Assembly (NCBI GenBank): GCA_037157565.1
Contig: JAZHRO010000012.1
Coordinates: 54,179,501 to 54,243,500, forward strand
Reading direction: 5' to 3'
DNA: 64,000 nt
Source of the DNA: Thalassia testudinum
Taxonomy: Eukaryota; Streptophyta; Magnoliopsida; Alismatales; Hydrocharitaceae
Every line of letters begins with the position of its first letter. The stretch's first letter is position 1. The translations under genes and the position numbers were made by a program. This document shows positions 58,027 through 64,000 of the stretch, in pieces. The notes beneath the pieces were generated by a model, which was not told the origin of the DNA, did not search any database, and saw only the letters and a program-made list of their open reading frames with translations.

Positions 58027-60710
58027 TGTTACGAACGCGTGCCCCGGACGTATTTTAAGACGTCTGGGAGGTGGCCCAGACGTCTGGGATCACATCCAGA
58101 CGTCTTGCCAGACGTCTGGGATGGTTTACAGACGTCTGAAAAACCGTTATTGTCCACACCCGTGAGTCGTCTGCGCGCCTGCGCGCGCAGACCGCATATT
58201 CGTTATTCCCTCTTTTTCTTCTGCGGCTGCAGACGCCTGCCGCGCCTTCTCTCTCTCCTCTCTGCGCGGCCTTAAAAGGGCCACGCCTCCCCTCCCGTCT
58301 CCACCGTCTCCTTCTTCTTCTCCTTCCTGTGCACGAGAACGAGCGAGCGCGAGGGCTGCAGCGGCGGCCGCAGTGAGCGCGGAGGAGGCACGGCGTGCGA
58401 GGGCGGAGCTCTGCCGTGAGGGCGAGCTCGCCGGAGCGGCTTGGCCGGCCGGCGGAGGGCGCAGGGGGCGCGGAACGACGCGGAGAGGGACCTGCTGCAG
58501 TCTGAGCAGCAGGAGCGCGAGGTACGACGCGGGCGGCGTCGCGAGCAGAGTCCGGGTCGCGCCCTGATTCTGGAAAAATTTCCAGAATCAGACGTCTTGG
58601 TTGATAGGCAGACGGCGAGGACGACGTCTGGTATCTCATACCGACGTCTGAAAGGTGAGTATTCCGTTTTCTTCTTCCTTCCTGTCGACTGACCGTACCG
58701 AGGGAGGGAGTTGGCTGTGCGCAGGTTCGCTGATTCGCCATCCTTTGCGAATCAGACGTCTGGAAGTTGTACCAGACGGCGGGAGTGACCTCCAGACGTC
58801 CGGGGTGACCATCGGACGTTTGGGAGCTAGGACAGACGTCCCCGTAGACTTCTGGACGTCTGGGAAACCACACTGAACATGTAATTCTCTGATCCACTGT
58901 TTAAGACGTCTCGAAGAAGTTCCAGACGTCTGATTTTGCACAGTATCGTCTTTTTCGACCCGTTTAGGGCCCGTTCGGGCTCCGTTTTCCGCGATTCGAG
59001 TTGCTTTCTTTTCAGAATTAATTCCTCTACACGTCTACTGTAGCTATACACTATTTTGAGACACTCCTTGTATTTGATCCTTGTGATAGGACCTCGTTCA
59101 GTTGCAGTCTTGGGAGTCGCGGAGGCACGCGGGATTCCCGATCACGTCCCCATTACTCCCGTTGTACCTGGTAGAGTGGCTTAAGTTTATTATTAAAATC
59201 TGTTAAAGTATGGAACCATAACTAGAATCTAGGACATTGCATGAATCCTAGGAATGAGAAATGTATGGAATGATAGCTCCTAGGTGATGCATGAATCCTA
59301 GGGCTGGAAAACTAGTTGTATGCTAGATCCTAGGATGTGGCATGAACCCTAGGATGGAAAAACTAGTGGAATGTATAATACTGCAGTCTTGGAAAAATGG
59401 AAAGGAATATAAAGCTGCCTGTAAATTGAATTAACAGCTGCCTGTTATGAATAAAGAAACATGATTGAGATCATGGATTGTGAGAACGTGAAACTGGAAA
59501 GTGAAACATATGATGTTCTGAGATAAAGAGCTGGAACCCTACGGGGAATTAGGAGTGGAACTCCTGGAAAGAAAAAGGAATGGAACTGAGATGTAGTTTG
59601 TACTGTCTCTTGGGTACGCAGTACCAAGGGAAGTACCTGTACCTATTTAGTGCAGAGTGGGGCCAGCCACCCCAGGGACCCGGGGTTAGGATTGGTCGCT
59701 CTGTACCGACTTGTTGGCCCTCGTGTACGTAGTACCGAGGAGAGCTACTAGTGTTAGGAGAGTACTAGCTACCCACGGGCCCCGGGGTTCTGCTAGCCTC
59801 CTTCACCGACTTGTTAGGCCCACTAGGGCAAACCAGGGTAGTCAGGCGAGGGTGCGCGGACTGTGGAGGGGCAAGGCCCCGGTTTGGTTACTGTGGAGGG
59901 GTTGGACCCCTGTTACTGAGAGGGCTCTGCCCTGGTTCCGTGCTGTGCTTTGGGCGCACCTGTTAACGGAAACGACTGACCGCATGCCAGTGCGGGCTAG
60001 CTACCTGTGCGTTTATCACGCGTGCCGTAGTCACCGTTACGTCTGTCAGTGACCTTGGGGTGGTTGACTGAGGGTAGGATCACCACGGGGGACTCTCCCG
60101 GTCAGGAGAGCACCACGTGCTACTTCTACTTTTGGAAAAGACTGCAATCAAGATCGTTCCCACGAGGACATTCGAGATCAAGTAAAGGATCTGAGAAATA
60201 AATGAAATAGTGAGAAAATTGAAAGATGTGAATAAAGGAAGTAATAGAACATAACAGCTATTGTACACTCTACTGTTGCCTTTAGTTAGTTTGCCACTCT
60301 ACTCAGCGTTTTGCTGACGTGTTACACTCATTACCTTTTTCAGGACCAGGTGTTGAGCAGCCAGGGTCGGCGGCTGCAGAGGACGCTAGGCCGAGTAGGG
60401 TCCAGTAGAGTTACCACAGTATTTTGTACCTCTTTTGTTTCTGTTCTAGTGAGTAGTTTTTGTTTCCGCTGTACCTTCTTTACCTGCAGTTCTTGTTATA
60501 TGATAAATGTTGTTCTACTGTTGTGGTGGTACCTACTGTAGTAGTTTCTTTCCTTACTGCTGTACTTTCTTACTGTTAGTTATATTCATGCTGAATGTGG
60601 TTTATTTTACTGTCTTTTGGTTACTTCCTCGTTGGACGACTAGGTCTTGGGATTAGTCGAGTCGGTCCGGTTCTCGTGTCTCGTAGGGACTCGGGAACCG
60701 GGTCGTTACA
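58027..60710 (+). repeat. Solo LTR A3 (2684 bp), target duplication GAAGC
   Basis: It begins TGTTACGAACG and ends GGTCGTTACA. GAAGC flanks both sides (58022-58026 and 60711-60715). Upstream GACGTC cores are at 58059, 58079, 58099, 58111 and 58131 (20, 20, 12, 20), TATA (TTAAAAG) at 58272-58278, and a downstream array at 58588-58936. It has the best-preserved CpG sites of the A copies. Confidence 0.92.
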
Positions 60711-60715
60711 GAAGC

Positions 60716-61375
60716 TCTCCAAGTGAAATTTAGCGCGCTTTAGATCTAGAAACTAGATAGCTTTAGATCTGAAGTTGCTCTAATGGAGGAGGTGATCAGG
60801 CAATTAAAACATGAAAAACTTGAGAAGAAGGTGATTGCAGAGTGAGGAGGGAGATCAGTGACTCGATATGGATCTATGGAGTCATCCTCTTTGATCTAAA
60901 TTGGTCAGAGAGGGTGGATTGGCAGAGAACTATAACTAAGCTAAACTACTCCTAATCTACACAATCAGGCGATGAATTCTAATCTAAACTATCTAAACTA
61001 ATCTAATCTAATATAGAAAGTGATAAATCTATCTAGGAAAGTAGTAAATTCTATCTATGAAAGCAATAAAGTCCTAGCTATTAGATGGAGTCTAAGGTCC
61101 ACCCATTGTTGGCAGGTGGCGATGAAATGGGAGAAGCCTCCAACGGAAGAAGGTAGTTCCTTGGGATCCACCAGTCATCGGCCGATGCTGAGGAATTGAG
61201 GGAGGAAGTGATTGCTGTCACCACTTTGCCTAGAGCACCTTCTTTGTAATCACCAACACATCCTGGTTGGTTTCCTGATGGGATTTCTATCTCCTTTAAG
61301 GTCTCTAGCATTAGTGCGTTCAGGTTCTTCTTGAGGGCCATTGTTTTCTAATAATAGCCTCTCAAGGAGGAAGGT
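60716..61375. other. Continuation of interrupted unit, no clear gene
   Basis: It carries on from 58026. A minus-strand 86-codon frame (61081-61341) starts 35 bp from the LTR end at 61376 but has no recognisable motif. Confidence 0.35.
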
Positions 61376-62340
61376 TGTTACGACTTGACGCGAACTCGGA
61401 TGAGAATCGAACCAGATCATGTTTCAATACCCAAGATCTAGTCATCCAACATGTAATAAATGTAAATCATAACATGCATTCCACATATACAATCGTAATA
61501 AAGCAAAATAGTTTAAAGAAAGTCGAGAAGACATACACTAGCTGAAGATAACTGCAATACATAACCAAACTTAGAGTGTAGAAAGGAAATAGTTTAGTTC
61601 CATAATATCAAAAGAACTACTATTGAAAAGAAGCTAAATTACCACTACCAATCCAAAGACTAACACAGCTATGGTGCGTGACTGGGTCTTGCACGGCCTC
61701 CCTCTGCAATTGTTGAAATTGGCTACTTATTAGCCTGACGAGAGCACACAAAACTAGGGTAAACCTTAACAAAACTGAGTAGAGTGGCTCAAGAAAAGTA
61801 AACGTGAATGAAATAGGGTAAAGGAAAGAAAGCGAGAGGTAGTAAGTGGTTGTTGTTAATTTACGTTGGCTCTATTATTATTCACTTGATTCCCTTTCTA
61901 TTCCTCTTGTAATAACATTGTAGTAGGTTAAGTTCTTTTCCAAAATCAATGCCTTGGTTGCAAAGATGATTTCGTTGTAGTTTTCCAAGTCGCAGGTGAC
62001 CACGGGACATTTTCTTAGCCGAGAGAACTCCTCGTACCTGCCTTAACATCTATTCTATTGCTCTGAGGTCACAACTATAGTGTAGTGCTGATTATGACAT
62101 GTGCGATAAGCACGTGGAGAGTTACTCTACATTGGCACACGGTTAGTCATTTTCACTAACGAGTACGCACAACAGAAACTAGCCACTCCTCTTTGCTATT
62201 GCGTACTCCTCACTCAGCTACTTCGGTTGGCCTAGCTAAAAGTTTATGCAGAAAGAATAACTCTCATAGGTTTCAAAACCGAGGAGGTTATCTCTCTTTT
62301 TGTGCAATGAGGTGGTAAGCTCTCATTGATACCTGTGTAT
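61376..62340 (-). repeat. A/B-related LTR, minus strand, incomplete
   Basis: The plus strand begins TGTTACGACTTGACGCG, the complement of the A-type end GTCGTAACA. Inside, complements of the A motifs CCACTCTACTCAGCG and ATGACTGACC occur in the right order (about 61785 and 62150). The far edge is unclear and I found no target duplication. Confidence 0.55.
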
Positions 62341-62443
62341 TTTAGGGTCGGCACATCCCTACACGTTAACCTCAACACGTCTGTCGCCCTCACTTCTCGA
62401 CATATCAAGTATCAGATAATGATCAAATTACCCTCTTCACAAC

Positions 62444-63464
62444 CTAATAGAGATTATCTTTTAAGGGGGGGGTGGGGGGAAAGAGAACTTTATTATTGTG
62501 AGTTGTAAACATGTTTTGCACCTTTTTAAAAATTTACACTTTAGCCCTTGGATTCTTGCAAATATGATTAGGTCAACATTTTTCTATCATAACATGTATT
62601 TGCAATCACAACACACCACAATGTGATACTCGCTCACAGCAATGTTTAAAAAATCAAACCTTAGACAGACTGAACCAAGAACTAGCCTTATATTGGTTGG
62701 TTCAAACATGGACCGTAGTGGTCATAGCAATTGAATGGATTTGATTTTATCAAATGAAATTCTTGGTCAAACCACTTTAAGAGTACTTCTTGCTTAAGCC
62801 ACATGAGTATCATAAGGAAAGACAACTACTCATATCTCATTTCTATCATGTTGTCAAAACATTTTCCAATGAAACTCAAATATTAAGAGTGAATATTTTT
62901 TTTGTAAAGTTACTTCAAATTTTTTATACGGTTAACTATTCTTATATGTTGGTTATATGGTTTACTCTATGCTAAATTTTGAGAAAGACAATATTTATGA
63001 AGGTTACATATGTATTATGACTTCAAAGTTTATTTTTATTTGATTCAAAAATTTAATCTAACCACTTATTCGATATTTCAAGCTGGTGTCCTAAGCAATT
63101 CAACGAATCTGGCCCTCTGATTGGACCACGTTGAACTAGTACTAGAGCCTTCCAGTTCGATGTCCAGCCCAACTTATTAAACCTTTGCTTCACATCACTT
63201 CATAGTTCAAATACCAATTCATTGATAATCATGAATGTGAAGAAATCAAAATGGTTTATGGACACTTAAAATTAATTTTGAAACTAGAATTAATGTTGAG
63301 CCTCAATGGCATTTAAGCCTTAGCTTAACTTCCGAAGCAATGCAAAATTCGATACTTGAAATTTGTATAGTTTCAACAACAATTTCTTATTTAAAATAAC
63401 CTACTCCACACGACAAGGGCGAGACTCGAGCGAAATCCTTGGAGCCTTTGCCTTGCTTGATTCC
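62444..63464. repeat. Duplicated 3' flank of the lipid-transfer gene (copy 2)
   Basis: It is colinear with 22085-23110, with an extra block of about 100 bp near 62510-62590. It leads into a copy of the terminal exon and intron end, so a second gene should start just right of the window. Confidence 0.7.
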
Positions 63465-63495
63465 TTATTTGCAGGACTGGGGGACGATGTGTAAC
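63465..63495 (-). other. Probable last exon of a second lipid-transfer gene copy
   Basis: The minus strand reads ...ATGCAG then GTTACACATCGTCCCCCAG and a TAA aligned with the gene copy at 23111-23142. With the same intron phase a small length difference shifts the frame past that TAA. It is either a pseudogene or has a different C-terminus. Exon 1 would be beyond 64000. Confidence 0.4.
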
Positions 63496-64000
63496 CTGCA
63501 TCAAAAACCATCACCCAATCACGTAATTAAGATAATAAGAAAAAACAAGTTCCATTTCTAACTAATACTAACATCAATATTTTAAATATAGAATCAAACT
63601 AATGGACGATAAATGTCAAAATTGATACCAACCAATCAAAATCGAGTCAAACTGACTCATTTCGTTAATTCAGCCATCAGATTTGACCGTCCTGTTAATA
63701 GCTAAGAAATAATAAACAAATAAAATAAAAAATGTAACTTTAAAATTTGCAACAAAAATGTAAAGATGTATCTATTTTTCAAAGATAGAGTGGCTAGATT
63801 TAAATTTCAATTATACATTTTAGTTTTATTTAGTAATAGATAAAAACATACTAATTTTAATATAATTAAAATTATAAATTAATTTTTCCTACTGCACATC
63901 TTCGGTGAGTTTTCATAATGTTATCACGTTGACTCATCACATGTTATTTGAATTACTAAAATATTAGATTAACACCTAACAAATTTAATTTTTGAAACAT
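63496..64000 (-). other. Probable intron of the second lipid-transfer gene copy
   Basis: The first about 80 bp align with the intron of copy 1 (CACGTAATTA near 63520 matches 23168). The rest is AT-rich with no other feature. Confidence 0.4.

Noticed and set aside
58055..58897. 280-codon minus-strand frame in A3
   Set aside because: It is antisense across an LTR promoter and GACGTC array; its repeated DV/QTS peptides are just translated palindromes.
61081..61341. 86-codon minus-strand frame near an LTR end
   Set aside because: No recognisable motif; position alone is not enough to call a gene or gag.

Overview
This is nuclear DNA of a flowering plant with a large, repeat-rich genome. Nearly all of the 64 kb is LTR retrotransposon sequence, much of it nested. 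One cellular gene is convincing: a short secreted lipid-transfer protein gene of the stamen-specific FIL1/A9 type (23111-24298, minus strand, two exons). About 1 kb of its 3' flank, apparently including its last exon, recurs at 62444-63530. An old tandem gene pair therefore seems to have been pushed about 39 kb apart by insertions. The species cannot be read from the sequence.

Layout, left to right. 1-8559: a young non-autonomous LTR element (called LARD1 here). The visible parts of its two LTRs are identical; it has a tRNA-Asp primer site and one acidic open frame of unknown function. It sits inside a minus-strand LTR (8560-9852). 9853-20991: three related minus-strand Ty1/copia LTRs of Sirevirus type sharing two gag-only internal regions, with a solo LTR (A1) inside. 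20992-25353: the low-copy island with the lipid-transfer gene. 25359-30516: solo LTR B2 with solo LTR A2 inside it. 31371-41345 and 50685-51740: an Athila-like non-autonomous element (F) whose LTRs were hit by solo LTR B1 and by a stack (element D inside solo LTR E), and whose body was hit by a plus-strand copia fragment. 51960-52625: Athila gag remnant. 53460-55330: L1-type LINE with 81-bp monomers. 58027-60710: solo LTR A3. 61376-62340: a related minus-strand LTR. 62444-64000: second copy of the lipid-transfer flank.

Eight insertions can be bounded to the base by TG...CA ends. Exact 5-bp target duplications flank A1 (CATGC), A2 (GTTAG), A3 (GAAGC), B2 (CTTTT), E (CACGC) and D (CCTGT). B1 has a one-mismatch pair.

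The most unusual signal is a 12-bp palindrome, CCAGACGTCTGG (core GACGTC), repeated dozens of times at 20-bp, less often 12- or 22-bp, spacing. It lies in the LTRs of at least five structurally different families, copia and non-copia alike, usually flanking the TATA box. Two other LTR families here carry phased dyads of different sequence (GTACCGGTAC; GATC-centred dyads). This looks like a shared or convergent cis-element architecture of the retrotransposon community in this genome.
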